Notes: generated by a model from the letters alone, not told the origin. Counted from the first letter of the stretch, positions 41,618 to 51,153 are shown. The stretch: 64,000 nt of DNA from Sulfurospirillum sp. UBA4058 (GCA_002382085.1 DFZK01000007.1:124001-188000), one strand, 5' to 3'. Translations and numbers: made by a program.

Positions 41618-42279
41618 CGCACTATTTTCACCGACAGATCCAGCTTTGGGGCGAGGCGACGCAAGAGAGGCTTCAAAGCAAAAAAATCGTCATCATCGGA
41701 TGCGGCGGTTTGGGAAGCTCTTTAGCGTATGCGCTGGGAAGTTCCGGGATCGGCGAGATCCATTTGGTTGATTTTGATGAGGTCGGTACGCACAATATCC
41801 ACCGACAAATCGCTTTTAAACTGGGCGATGAGGGAAAACTCAAGGCTGAGGTGGTCAAAAAGAGCATCGAAGAGCGTTGTCCTTACACCCACGTAACGGC
41901 ACATATCGGACGTTTGGAAGACTTTACATGTAAAGATATCGCGGTTGATTTGATCATCGATGCGACCGACAATCTGCCCACGCGTGCCGCCATCGACGCC
42001 TATGCCAAAAACGTGAATACGCCGTGGCTTTACGGCTCGGTCGAAGCGTTTAACGGACAAGTCTGTTTCTTTGATAAGAGTAGCTTTAAAGCGTTTCAGA
42101 TCAGCGATAAAAAGCCAGCCGGCATTGCCGCCCCCATCGTGATGCACGTCGCTTCGTTGCAAGCGAATTTGGCGTTACGTTATTTGGCGGGACTCAGCGT
42201 GAAAAAAGATTGGCTCTATTACCTCTATTTTAATGAAGAGGGCGAGCTGATCACGCAAAAATTCGCGATGCCTCAATAG
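41614..42279 (+). CDS. ThiF/MoeB/HesA-family adenylyltransferase, short form
   Basis: E1-like protein of 221 residues. The ATP-binding loop is IVIIGCGGLGSSLAYALGSSG, followed by LVDFDEV, HNIHRQI and DATDNLPTR. Family members adenylate the C-terminus of small sulfur carriers (ThiS, MoaD) or similar peptides. The Cys pairs that bind zinc in MoeB and ThiF are missing and the C-terminus is cut short. The context (metX, xseB, nitrilase-like) gives no clear pathway. ATG 41614 overlaps the upstream stop. A palindrome copy lies inside at 41922-41935. Confidence 0.85.
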   Translation: MTHYFHRQIQLWGEATQERLQSKKIVIIGCGGLGSSLAYALGSSGIGEIHLVDFDEVGTHNIHRQIAFKLGDEGKLKAEVVKKSIEERCPYTHVTAHIGRLEDFTCKDIAVDLIIDATDNLPTRAAIDAYAKNVNTPWLYGSVEAFNGQVCFFDKSSFKAFQISDKKPAGIAAPIVMHVASLQANLALRYLAGLSVKKDWLYYLYFNEEGELITQKFAMPQ

Positions 42280-42300
42280 CATTTTAGCGATTCATCATTG

Positions 42301-42310
42301 TTACATGTAA
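42301..42310. repeat. TTACATGTAA palindrome
   Basis: Copy of the window-wide element, 21 nt after the ThiF-like stop. It is followed at once by AAAAGGAAAA, the ribosome binding site of the aminotransferase gene. Confidence 0.75.
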
Positions 42311-42322
42311 AAAGGAAAAACC

Positions 42323-43450
42323 TTGCATTTTGAACCTTATCCGTTTGAAAAATTAAGTGCGTTACTCAAAGACCTAACGCCCAATCCGAAGTATGAAGCG
42401 GTTAATCTCACGATCGGCGAGCCGCAGTTTGAAACGCCTTTGTTTATCCAAGAGGCACTTAAAGAGAACAGTGCTCTTTTGAACAAATATCCCAAATCCG
42501 CGGGCGAAGCGTACGTCAACGAAGCTCAACGGACGTTTGTGCAAAAACGTTTCGGCGTAACGCTGAAGGCAAGCGAACTGATTTGTACGTTCGGAACGCG
42601 CGAAGTGCTGTTTAATTTCCCGCAATTTTTACTGCACGACAAACCGGCTCCCGTGATGGCGTATACCAATCCGTTTTACCAAATTTACGAAGGTGCGGCG
42701 ATCGCTTCGCGTGCGAAAGTCGTGCATCTCAATCTCACGCCGCAAAACGCGTTTAAGCCCGATATGACGCTCCCGCAACTTAAAGAAGCCGACTTGATTA
42801 TTTTGAATTTTCCGAATAATCCGACCACGTCGGTTCTCTCCAAAGCGGAACTGGGCGAATGGGTTAAATTTGCGCTTAAATACGACATCGTGCTCTTAAA
42901 CGACGAGTGTTACAGCGAAATATACGTCGATGAAAAACCGCCTTCGCTCTTGGAAGCGTCTTTACATGTCGGTAACGAAAGTTTTAAAAACGTTTTAGCG
43001 ATCAACTCGATTTCCAAGCGTAGCTCGGCTCCGGGGCTTCGTTCGGGCTTTATCGCCGGAGACGAGAAAATTTTAAGTGCCTATGCAAAATACCGTACTT
43101 ACGTCGGAGCAAGTATTCCGCTTCCGCTTCAAAAAGCTTCGGCTCTCGCGTGGAGCGAGATGGAGCATGTGGAAACGACGCGTCAAGAATATGCAAAAAA
43201 CCTACGTCTTGCTCAAGACATTTTAGGCGTCAAGCCGATTGCTTCGACGTTTTACGTTTGGTTGGAGGTGGGAGACGATTTGGCGTTTACATGTAAGCTT
43301 TTTGAACAAAGAAATATCAAAGTTTTGCCGGGTCGATTTTTGGGACGAGGCGGTATGGGCGACGGGTTTGTACGCATCGCATTGGTCGAAAACAGTCAAA
43401 AAACCGAGCAGGTTTTAAAAGAGATCAAAGAGGTTCGAGACTCTTTTTAA
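42323..43450 (+). CDS. PLP-dependent aminotransferase (probable succinyldiaminopimelate transaminase)
   Basis: Class I/II aminotransferase of 375 residues. The PLP Lys is in INSISKRSSAPGLRSGF, and NLTIGEPQFETP, FPNNPTTSVL and LLNDECYSEIY are standard active-site segments; the late Arg is in GDGFVRIAL. The N-terminus and the pattern YPKSAGEAYVNEAQ fit the DapC-like group that makes N-succinyl-LL-2,6-diaminopimelate in lysine and cell-wall synthesis. dapE, next in the pathway, is 4 kb downstream. TTG 42323 follows AAAGGAAAAACC. Substrate assignment is by family resemblance. Confidence 0.82.
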   Translation: MHFEPYPFEKLSALLKDLTPNPKYEAVNLTIGEPQFETPLFIQEALKENSALLNKYPKSAGEAYVNEAQRTFVQKRFGVTLKASELICTFGTREVLFNFPQFLLHDKPAPVMAYTNPFYQIYEGAAIASRAKVVHLNLTPQNAFKPDMTLPQLKEADLIILNFPNNPTTSVLSKAELGEWVKFALKYDIVLLNDECYSEIYVDEKPPSLLEASLHVGNESFKNVLAINSISKRSSAPGLRSGFIAGDEKILSAYAKYRTYVGASIPLPLQKASALAWSEMEHVETTRQEYAKNLRLAQDILGVKPIASTFYVWLEVGDDLAFTCKLFEQRNIKVLPGRFLGRGGMGDGFVRIALVENSQKTEQVLKEIKEVRDSF

Positions 43451-43584
43451 ACGGTATGAAGCTTGACATGTAAAGGTTTCAAGCGGTCTATTTCTATCGT
43501 GTACGAGGCACGTTTCTGCGAACAACGCAGCGTAGCTTTTTAAGTTTTGCTTGAAAAGCGTGTAAATTATATGAAGGGTAAGGG

Positions 43585-44895
43585 TTGAAAAAAGTACATT
43601 TTGTAGGTATCGGAGGCATCGGACTTTCGGCATTGGCACGCTATCTTAAACAAGAGGGCTATACGATTACGGGTTCGGACATTAAGGCGACGAAAATTAC
43701 GGCACGTTTGGAAGAAGAGGGAATTTCCGTGGTGATTCCGCACGATCCCGCTTGCATTAACGATCAAGATTTGGTGGTCTATTCGGCGGTCATCAAACCC
43801 GATAACGTCGAGTTGGTACGGGCGCGTGAAAAAGGAATCGCGATTATGTCGCGTTCACAAGCGTTACTGTTCATTTTAAAAAACAGACGGGTTTTTTCGG
43901 TGTGCGGCGCGCACGGTAAGAGTACCACCAGCGCGATGTTGGCGTCTTTGATAGAGGGTTCGGTCGTGATCGGAGCCGAGAGCAAACAATACGGTACCAA
44001 CATGTACTACAAAGAGGGCAATAACGTCATTTTTGAAGCGGACGAGAGCGATGAGAGTTTTCTAAACTCCAACCCTTACATTGCGGTCGTGACCAATGCC
44101 GAACCGGAGCATATGGAGCATTATAACTACGACTTGGAACGCTTCTACGGCGCGTATCGTCGCTTTTTACAGAGTGCTACGATTCGCGTGATTAACGCCG
44201 AAGACCCTTTTTTGGCGACGCTTGAAGAGATGGACGCGATTCGTTTGTATCCGAGCAAAGATATTCAAGCGATCGAAACGACGATGCACGAAGGTGAGCC
44301 TTATACCTCTTTCGTACTCAAAGATTTGGGACGTTTTGAAGTTTGGGGTATCGGAGCGCATATGGCATTGGACGCTTCTTTAGCGATTTTGGCGAGCCTT
44401 GTAGAAGAAGACGTGGAGATCGTACGTGAAAAACTGAAACGTTATAAAGGGATTAAAAAACGATTCGATATTATTGCCAAAGAGGATAATTTTGCTCTGA
44501 TCGACGATTACGGGCATCATCCGACCGAAATTAAAGCGACGCTTGCTTCGGCGAAAACCTATGCGAACCTAACGGGACTTAAAACGATCACGGCGATTTG
44601 GCAACCGCACAAATATTCGCGTACGATCGACAATCTCGAAAGTTTCGTCGAATGTTTCGAAGGGGTGGACAGACTCATCATCTTACCCGTATGGAAAGCC
44701 GGCGAAAAAGAGGTTTTTATCGATTTTGAAAAAGCGTTTGCACGGTATGTTCCCGTATTTGCACCCCGCGTTCATCGCAAAGACGCGGCGATCGAAATTT
44801 TCCCGAACGAAGAAGGCTACAAACGTTTTGACGAAGGCGTGGTCATCAGTTTCGGCGCGGGCGACATTACCTATCAGCTTCGAGGAGTCATCTAA
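43585..44895 (+). CDS. murC: UDP-N-acetylmuramate-L-alanine ligase
   Basis: Adds L-alanine to UDP-MurNAc in peptidoglycan synthesis (436 residues, cytoplasm). The N-terminal domain begins FVGIGGIGLSALARYL; the ATP loop is CGAHGKSTTSAML; the central domain has FEADESDESFL and VVTNAEPEHMEHY; the C-terminal domain has LIDDYGHHPTEIKATL and IWQPHKYSRT. Start is TTG 43585 with GAAGGGTAAGG upstream. The stop overlaps the next start (TAATG). Confidence 0.97.
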   Translation: MKKVHFVGIGGIGLSALARYLKQEGYTITGSDIKATKITARLEEEGISVVIPHDPACINDQDLVVYSAVIKPDNVELVRAREKGIAIMSRSQALLFILKNRRVFSVCGAHGKSTTSAMLASLIEGSVVIGAESKQYGTNMYYKEGNNVIFEADESDESFLNSNPYIAVVTNAEPEHMEHYNYDLERFYGAYRRFLQSATIRVINAEDPFLATLEEMDAIRLYPSKDIQAIETTMHEGEPYTSFVLKDLGRFEVWGIGAHMALDASLAILASLVEEDVEIVREKLKRYKGIKKRFDIIAKEDNFALIDDYGHHPTEIKATLASAKTYANLTGLKTITAIWQPHKYSRTIDNLESFVECFEGVDRLIILPVWKAGEKEVFIDFEKAFARYVPVFAPRVHRKDAAIEIFPNEEGYKRFDEGVVISFGAGDITYQLRGVI

Positions 44896-45239
44896 TGCAA
44901 TTTTTGCTCTTTTTAGTGTTAATCATCGTGCTTGCCGCAATACTTTACACCAAAAAAGAGACGCTCTCTTCACGCATGAAAAAGACGTTGATCGGCTCGA
45001 TGGTCGTACTGCTTGCTTCGGCAATCGGCTACGAAAGCTATCAAGCTTCTCAAAGCGAACAACGCCGTTTGATCGTCAATGCTTTTAAACAAGGAAAAAC
45101 GCTGACATGTAAAGGCGTTACGGTCGATCTTAAACGGTTTATTTACGTCAGCGGAACGCAAAGTTTTATTCCGAACGAAATCAACGAAAACGATAAAGGT
45201 ACGGTGATCGAAGTGAGTACATGTAGGGTTATTCCCTAA
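44895..45239 (+). CDS. Hypothetical membrane protein between murC and mutS2
   Basis: A 114-residue protein with two hydrophobic helices near the N-terminus (residues 2-18 and 32-46) and a small soluble C-terminal domain that has two cysteines (LTCKG, STCRV). No family is recognised. Both ends overlap neighbours by one base (TAATG), so translation is likely coupled with murC and mutS2. A topology with the C-terminal domain in the periplasm or cytoplasm cannot be decided by eye. Confidence 0.75.
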   Translation: MQFLLFLVLIIVLAAILYTKKETLSSRMKKTLIGSMVVLLASAIGYESYQASQSEQRRLIVNAFKQGKTLTCKGVTVDLKRFIYVSGTQSFIPNEINENDKGTVIEVSTCRVIP

Positions 45240-47446
45240 TGGAAAGGCTATTTGCAAAACTCGATTTGAGCGATTATCAAGAGAGTTTTAAACACTTTTT
45301 AGCGCGAGAAAAGCCCTTGTTTATGGAAGGCGACGCGCATTTGCATTTCAAATTAATTCACGAATTGCTCGCAAAAGATCGCCTAAAGTCGCTTCCGGAG
45401 GTGCCCAATCTCGATACGGCAATCGCACATTTAAGCAAAATGGGCGTTTTGCATCTTTCGGAAATTTTTGCCTTCGTCAAAATCGTCAATTATATGGGAT
45501 ATCTTCAAAACGTTCTGCTCGACCAATCGTTAGGGGAATGGATCGCACGTATCGTTATTCCGATTGAGATTACGCGTATTTGCGACTATTTCGACGAAAA
45601 GGGCGAGTTGAAATCGAGCGTTGACGAACAGTTTGAACATATCAACAAAAACCTTAAAAGCATCAAAGACGAGATGAATGCGACCCTTCGCCGTTTGATA
45701 GCAACCGAAAAAATCGCGTTGTACCTTGCCGACAAACAGATCCACTATATCAACAATCAAGAAGCCCTGTTGTTGCGCGGCGGATTTAACCATGTTTTAA
45801 AAGGCAACGTTATCGCGCGCAGCAGTAGCGGTTTTTTCTACGTCGTACCCGAAGCCTTGGCGAAATTGGTCGCTAAAGAGAGCGAATTGATCGACAAGAA
45901 AGAGGAGTTGATTTATAAATATGCCAAACAAATCTCCTCGGCATTCGCCAAACAACTCAAATTTTTGAGCTTTATCAACAAAGAGTTTGATCGCTTTGAC
46001 GCTTACTACGCACGCGTTGCATTTGCACGCGAAAAAGAGATGGAATTCGTACTCTCTTCTTCCAAGTCTTCCGCAATCGTGCTTGAAAACTTTTCGCATC
46101 CCGCATTAGCCCATCCTAAGCCTATTAGCGTTGATTTTTCCAAACGCGTTTTGATGATTACGGGTGTCAATGCGGGCGGAAAAACGATGTTGTTAAAATC
46201 GATTCTCTCCGCGGCACTGCTTTGCAAATACCTTTTGCCCATGAAAATCGATGCTCAGCATTCGACGATCGGCTCGTTTAAAGAGCTTTACGCCGTTTTA
46301 GACGATCCTCAAAGCGTCAAAAACGACATTTCGACGTTTGCGGGACGGATGAGCGAATTTAGTCAATTGTTCGGCAAAAAAAACGCTTTGGTCGGCGTCG
46401 ACGAGATCGAGTTGGGTACGGACGCGGACGAGGCGGCAAATTTGTTTAAAGTGATGATCGAAAAACTGATCGAAAAAGAGATGAAGATCGTCATTACGAC
46501 GCACCATAAACGTTTGGCTTCGATGTTGGCGACGCATCCGGAAGTCGAACTTTTAGCGGCGATTTACGATGAAAAGAACGAACGCCCGACCTATGGGTTT
46601 TTAAAAGGAACCATCGGACGCAGTTACGCGTTTGAAACCGCGCTTCGTTACGGAGTGCCGCCTTCGCTCGTCAAAGAAGCAAAAATCTTATACGGTGAAG
46701 ACAAAGAAAAATTGGGCGAATTGATTCAAAAAAATATCGATTTGGAATTGCAAATGCGTAAGACGAAAGAGGAGCTAGACGCGCGTTTGCAAGAAGTCGA
46801 AAAGCTCAAAATTTCGCTTAACGACGAAAAAGAGCGCGTTCGAGGCGAATTTGAAACCGCTTACGGTAAACTCTCCAAAGAGTTTAGAGATGCCGTATCG
46901 GAAGCAAAAAAAGCCATCAAAACCCAAGACGTTAAAGAGGCACACCGTCTTTTGAACAAAGCCAATCTCTACCGACAAGAAAGCAAACGAAACGTTCCGG
47001 AAGCACGCGCGGTCGAGCCTTTAAGCGTCGGAGAGAAGATCAAATACGGTAGTTCCAAAGGCATTATCAAAAGCATCAAAAAAGAAGAAGCTCTGATCGA
47101 ATGCGACGGTATTAGCATGCGCGTACCGCTTGCATCGCTCAAACGAAGCGGCCCGCAACCGCACGCGCGCAAACAAAGCGTCGTGATCGCCAAAGAGACG
47201 ACGGGCGGTTCGATGATTTTAGACTTGCACGGGCTTCGCAGCGACGAAGCGATCGAGCGACTCGATAAGTTTTTGAGCGACGCGCTGATCAACGGATTTG
47301 ACGAGGTTTTGGTTTACCACGGTATCGGTACGGGAAAATTGGCTTATGCGGTGCGCACGTTTTTAAGCACGTATCCCTCTTTGGTCTCGTACGCCGACGC
47401 ACCGCAAAATTTAGGCGGTTTCGGCGCAACGTTGATTAAGCTTTAA
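45239..47446 (+). CDS. mutS2: Endonuclease MutS2
   Basis: A 735-residue MutS-family protein without mismatch-recognition domain. The ATPase core has Walker A GVNAGGKTMLL, STFAGRMSEFSQLF and VGVDEIELGTD (Walker B), followed by a long coiled coil (about 490-600). The C-terminal Smr nuclease domain has LDLHGLRSDEAIERL and VYHGIGTGKL. Known roles are suppression of recombination and rescue of collided ribosomes. It overlaps the upstream gene by one base. Confidence 0.95.
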   Translation: MERLFAKLDLSDYQESFKHFLAREKPLFMEGDAHLHFKLIHELLAKDRLKSLPEVPNLDTAIAHLSKMGVLHLSEIFAFVKIVNYMGYLQNVLLDQSLGEWIARIVIPIEITRICDYFDEKGELKSSVDEQFEHINKNLKSIKDEMNATLRRLIATEKIALYLADKQIHYINNQEALLLRGGFNHVLKGNVIARSSSGFFYVVPEALAKLVAKESELIDKKEELIYKYAKQISSAFAKQLKFLSFINKEFDRFDAYYARVAFAREKEMEFVLSSSKSSAIVLENFSHPALAHPKPISVDFSKRVLMITGVNAGGKTMLLKSILSAALLCKYLLPMKIDAQHSTIGSFKELYAVLDDPQSVKNDISTFAGRMSEFSQLFGKKNALVGVDEIELGTDADEAANLFKVMIEKLIEKEMKIVITTHHKRLASMLATHPEVELLAAIYDEKNERPTYGFLKGTIGRSYAFETALRYGVPPSLVKEAKILYGEDKEKLGELIQKNIDLELQMRKTKEELDARLQEVEKLKISLNDEKERVRGEFETAYGKLSKEFRDAVSEAKKAIKTQDVKEAHRLLNKANLYRQESKRNVPEARAVEPLSVGEKIKYGSSKGIIKSIKKEEALIECDGISMRVPLASLKRSGPQPHARKQSVVIAKETTGGSMILDLHGLRSDEAIERLDKFLSDALINGFDEVLVYHGIGTGKLAYAVRTFLSTYPSLVSYADAPQNLGGFGATLIKL

Positions 47447-47504
47447 AGCGGCTTGTCGCAAGACGATAATTTCAAAAAAGTGCAAACTTTAAAACAGACT
47501 TTTT

Positions 47505-47510
47505 TATAAT
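47505..47510 (+). promoter_or_regulatory. -10 element directly before dapE
   Basis: TATAAT ends 6 nt before ATG 47517. Transcription would begin at or beside the start codon, so the dapE message could be leaderless or start from ATG 47520. Confidence 0.45.
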
Positions 47511-47516
47511 TGAGGC

Positions 47517-48632
47517 ATGATGTTAAGTACGAAAGAACTTTTTTTAACCCTGTTGCGTTTTCCTTCGATTACACCCGATGAAGCAGGCTCGTTTGCGTTT
47601 ATTCAGGAGTATTTGAACGATTTCGAGGCGATTGAAGTCTCGATTGAATCGACGAAAAATCTCTTTCTTTTCAAAAAATTCGGCGAGGGCGAACATCTTT
47701 GTTTTGCAGGGCACGTCGACGTCGTTCCTCCCGGAGAAGGGTGGAACAGCGATCCGTTTCAACCCATGATCGAGGGAAATAAGGTCTACGCTAGAGGTGC
47801 TCAGGATATGAAAAGCGGCGTAGCGGCAAGTATTCAGGCTCTCAAAACGACACGGGATTTTCAAGGAACGCTTTCGTTACTGCTGACCAGCGACGAGGAG
47901 GGCGACGCTACGTACGGTACGATCGAAATGCTTCGCGAACTCGAACGACGCGCTCTTTTGCCCGATTATGCCGTTGTGGCCGAACCGACTTCCGAGAAGC
48001 TCTTCGGCGATGCGATCAAAATAGGAAGACGCGGTTCGATTAACGGTGTTATCGAAGTTTTGGGCAAACAAGGGCATGCCGCATATCCTGAAAAAAGTAT
48101 CAATCCCGTCCATCAAATCGCTCCGTTGCTTCCCCTTCTTGCGGGACATATTTTAGATCAAGGCGATGATTTCTTTGCCCCGTCTCAGATGGTCGTTACC
48201 GATATACGAGGCGGAATGGAAGTCACGAACGTCACTCCCAACACGCTTAAAATGATGTTCAACGTCCGAAACTCGACTCAAACGAATGCCGATACCGTTC
48301 GATCGTACGTAGAAGAGGTCTTAAACGGATTGAATTATCGATTACGCCTTCACGAAAGTGCACGCCCTTTTTTAACATGTCAAGATTCTAAAATTGTCGC
48401 AAAACTGCAAGAAGCACTTAAGGCATGTAACGGTTTTGCGCCTAAACTCTCGACCGCAGGCGGTACGAGCGACGCGCGATTTTTCGGTAGTTACGGTATT
48501 GCTACGGTGGAGTGCGGCGTCGTGAACGATACGATCCATGCCCCTAACGAGCGATGTTGCCTCGATGAGGTCGAAGCCCTTTACCGCGTGTTTTCGCATA
48601 CGATAGAAAATTTTTCAAAGGATTTAAAATGA
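47517..48632 (+). CDS. dapE: Succinyl-diaminopimelate desuccinylase
   Basis: Zinc peptidase-family enzyme of 371 residues that removes succinate from N-succinyl-LL-diaminopimelate in lysine and cell-wall synthesis. Metal and catalytic positions: FAGHVDVVPPG (His and Asp), RGAQDMKSG (bridging Asp), TSDEEGDA (catalytic Glu and metal Glu), AEPTSE, and HAPNERCCLDE near the end. ATG 47517 or 47520 may be used; GAGG sits just before them. Its stop overlaps ridA (ATGA). Confidence 0.95.
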   Translation: MMLSTKELFLTLLRFPSITPDEAGSFAFIQEYLNDFEAIEVSIESTKNLFLFKKFGEGEHLCFAGHVDVVPPGEGWNSDPFQPMIEGNKVYARGAQDMKSGVAASIQALKTTRDFQGTLSLLLTSDEEGDATYGTIEMLRELERRALLPDYAVVAEPTSEKLFGDAIKIGRRGSINGVIEVLGKQGHAAYPEKSINPVHQIAPLLPLLAGHILDQGDDFFAPSQMVVTDIRGGMEVTNVTPNTLKMMFNVRNSTQTNADTVRSYVEEVLNGLNYRLRLHESARPFLTCQDSKIVAKLQEALKACNGFAPKLSTAGGTSDARFFGSYGIATVECGVVNDTIHAPNERCCLDEVEALYRVFSHTIENFSKDLK

Positions 48633-49000
48633 AAAGTATTGCAACCCCAAAGGCTCCGCAAGCGATCGGACCTTATTCTCAAGCGATTGAATGCAACGGG
48701 ATGATTTATGCATCGGGTCAGATCGCCTTACGTCCGGACGGAAGTTTTAACGACGGCGACATTGAAGCGCAAACGACGCAGGTCATGCACAACGTGAGTG
48801 CCGTTTTGGACGCAGCGGGAAGCAGCTTACGACAGGTCGTTAAAACGACGATTTTTCTCACCGATATGGATGACTTTGCCAAGGTAAATGCGGTTTACGG
48901 TTCATTTTTCGGTGAGCACAAACCGGCTCGTAGTACGGTGTGCGTCAAAGCTTTACCGAAAAACGCCCGTGTTGAAGTGGAAGTCATCGCAACGAAATAA
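48629..49000 (+). CDS. ridA: RidA family enamine/imine deaminase
   Basis: A 123-residue YjgF/RidA protein: KAPQAIGPYSQAIECNGMIYASGQI, VVKTTIFLTDMDDFAKVN and PARSTVCVKALPKNARVEVE with the key Arg105 in ARSTV. It hydrolyses reactive 2-aminoacrylate-type enamines formed by PLP enzymes, which fits the amino-acid genes around it. It overlaps dapE by 4 nt. Confidence 0.95.
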   Translation: MKSIATPKAPQAIGPYSQAIECNGMIYASGQIALRPDGSFNDGDIEAQTTQVMHNVSAVLDAAGSSLRQVVKTTIFLTDMDDFAKVNAVYGSFFGEHKPARSTVCVKALPKNARVEVEVIATK

Positions 49001-49088
49001 TCGTGAAATTTAAAATTTTTAAAAGTTTTATAGGCAAGAGTGTATTACAATAATAAACCCTAAATCTTAGAGTAGGAAGTTGTTCAAT

Positions 49089-50429
49089 ATGACAAAAAAT
49101 CACTATGACGTTTTAGTCGTCGGTGGCGGAATTTCAGGTGCGGCTCTGTTTTACGAGCTTGCAAGATACACGGATATTAAGCGTATCGCGCTGGTTGAAA
49201 AATATGAAAAATTGGCAAAGCTTAATTCTGCCGGAACGTCAAACTCTCAAACGATTCACTGCGGTGACATCGAGACAAACTATACTCTAGAAAAAGCGAA
49301 AAAAGTCAAAGAAACGGCGAGTATGGTCGCAAAATATTGCCTTCAGTACGGACACGAAGGGAAGTTTTTATTTGCTCACCAAAAAATGGCGATCGGCGTG
49401 GGCGATACCGAAGTGGCGTACATGCAAAAACGTTACGAAGAGTTTAAAGAGTTGTATCCGTATTTGGAAGTTTTCGATAAAGAAAAATTGGCGAAAATCG
49501 AGCCGAAATTGATCTTTGACGAAAACGGTAAAGAGCGTCCGGAGAGCATTATCGGCGTAGGCGTCGAAGGCGGCGAGTACAGCACGGTTGATTTTGGAGC
49601 GATGACGGAAAGTTTAGTCGAAGAGGCACAAAAAATCGAAGGGAAAGTTGCGGACGTCTACTTAAATGCACAAGTGACGAATATCACGAAACTCGGCGAT
49701 ATGTTTGTCGTGATGACCAAAGACCATACCTTTACGGCGGATTTTGTCGTGGTCAACGCCGGAGCGCATTCACTGTATTTGGCACATCAGATGGGATTCG
49801 GATTGGATTTTGCGTGCTTACCGGTTGCGGGAAGTTTTTATTTGACGAAACAAAAGATGCTCAACGGCAAAGTCTATATGGTTCAAAATCCAAAGCTTCC
49901 GTTTGCCGCTTTACACGGCGATCCGGACGTTTTAGCCGGTGGCTGTACGCGTTTTGGACCGACGGCATTGGTTTTGCCGAAGTTGGAGCGTTACACGGGC
50001 GGTACGTATCTTGATTTTTGGCAAACGTTGCAATTTGACGGAAAAGTCGCGAAAGTGTTTTACGATTTGCTCAAAGATAGCGATATTAGAAACTATATCT
50101 TCCGTAACTTCTTATTTGAAGTGCCTTATTTCAACAAAGGGCTTTTCTTAAAAGATGCACGAAAAATCGTTCCTTCGTTACAATTAGACGAAATTGAATA
50201 CGCGAAAAATTTCGGCGGCGTACGACCGCAAGTCATCAACAAAAAAGAACAAAAGTTAATGTTAGGCGAAGCGAGTATTAATCCCGGTATCGGCATTATT
50301 TTCAATATGACGCCAAGCCCGGGAGCGACGAGCTGTTTAGGCAATGCCCGTCGGGACGTTAGACTGGTATGCGAACATCTCGGTCGCACGTTTAACGAAG
50401 CCTTGTTCCGACAAGAGTTATTAGACTAA
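49089..50429 (+). CDS. mqo: Malate:quinone oxidoreductase (Campylobacterota type)
   Basis: FAD enzyme that oxidises malate to oxaloacetate and reduces the quinone pool at the inner membrane. The N-terminus has the dinucleotide loop VLVVGGGISGAALFYELA, then NSAGTSNSQTIHCGDIETNY, FVVVNAGAHSLYLA, VQNPKLPFAALHGDPD and FNMTPSPGATSCLGNA. Line-up by memory with the H. pylori enzyme is close throughout. Length is 446 residues from ATG 49089; TTG 49080 is an unlikely start. It links TRAP-imported dicarboxylates to respiration. Confidence 0.92.
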   Translation: MTKNHYDVLVVGGGISGAALFYELARYTDIKRIALVEKYEKLAKLNSAGTSNSQTIHCGDIETNYTLEKAKKVKETASMVAKYCLQYGHEGKFLFAHQKMAIGVGDTEVAYMQKRYEEFKELYPYLEVFDKEKLAKIEPKLIFDENGKERPESIIGVGVEGGEYSTVDFGAMTESLVEEAQKIEGKVADVYLNAQVTNITKLGDMFVVMTKDHTFTADFVVVNAGAHSLYLAHQMGFGLDFACLPVAGSFYLTKQKMLNGKVYMVQNPKLPFAALHGDPDVLAGGCTRFGPTALVLPKLERYTGGTYLDFWQTLQFDGKVAKVFYDLLKDSDIRNYIFRNFLFEVPYFNKGLFLKDARKIVPSLQLDEIEYAKNFGGVRPQVINKKEQKLMLGEASINPGIGIIFNMTPSPGATSCLGNARRDVRLVCEHLGRTFNEALFRQELLD

Positions 50430-50436
50430 AAATCTT

Positions 50437-50455
50437 CGAGGGCATCATGCCCTCG
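50437..50455 (+). terminator. Hairpin after mqo
   Basis: CGAGGGC and GCCCTCG form a 7-bp GC-rich stem with a 5-nt loop, 8 nt after the mqo stop; a T-run is lacking. Confidence 0.6.
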
Positions 50456-50466
50456 GAAAGTTGCTT

Positions 50467-51153
50467 ATGAATCCACTTGATCTTTACGCCAAAATTGAAC
50501 CTCTCATCGGTTTTTACGAACAATACGAAATCCTCTATCAAACCTATCTTCGGTATATAAACGCTTTGCATATCGGCTCGGTTTTAGATGTGGGATGCGG
50601 CAACGGAAAGTTTTTAAAGCACCTTCTAGATCGCGAAATCGACGCGGAGGGAATCGATCGGAGTGCCTCTATGGTTCAACGTGCTAACGAGATCGGCGTT
50701 CGCGCATCGTGTAAAGAGTTGGAGGATTTTGAAGCGGAACGTTTCGAATGCGTTACGGCAGTCGCCGACGTGCTGAATTATCTACCGCAAAAAGAGTTAG
50801 CGGCGTTCTTTCATTCGATCCATCGCGTGCTAAAGCCTAAAGGCTATTTTGTGTGCGACGTCAATACCTTGTACGGATTTGAAGCCGTTGCGGAGGGCGT
50901 GATGCGCTTTGAAGACGAAACACGGTTTTTATGCATCGAAGCCAATTATGCCGACAAAGAGCTCTTAACGCATATTGCATTTTTTGAAAAAGAGGGTGAG
51001 CTGTACCGTAAACAAAACGGTCAAATCCGGCAGTACTTTCACCCGCTCGGCGAACTCAAAAAACAAGAAGGGTTTCGATTGGAGAGAACCGAATCCTTGA
51101 AGCTTTTTGGCGAATCGCCCGATAAAACGCTCTTAATCTATCAAAAACGTTAA
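50467..51153 (+). CDS. Class I SAM-dependent methyltransferase
   Basis: A 228-residue methyltransferase. Motif I is VLDVGCGNGKFL near residue 39, the acidic end of the second strand is EGIDRSASM, and motifs VTAVADVLNYLP and LKPKGYFVCDVN follow. The substrate is unknown. ATG 50467 is used; TTG 50461 would add two residues. The end overlaps the converging gene by 4 nt. Confidence 0.85.
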   Translation: MNPLDLYAKIEPLIGFYEQYEILYQTYLRYINALHIGSVLDVGCGNGKFLKHLLDREIDAEGIDRSASMVQRANEIGVRASCKELEDFEAERFECVTAVADVLNYLPQKELAAFFHSIHRVLKPKGYFVCDVNTLYGFEAVAEGVMRFEDETRFLCIEANYADKELLTHIAFFEKEGELYRKQNGQIRQYFHPLGELKKQEGFRLERTESLKLFGESPDKTLLIYQKR

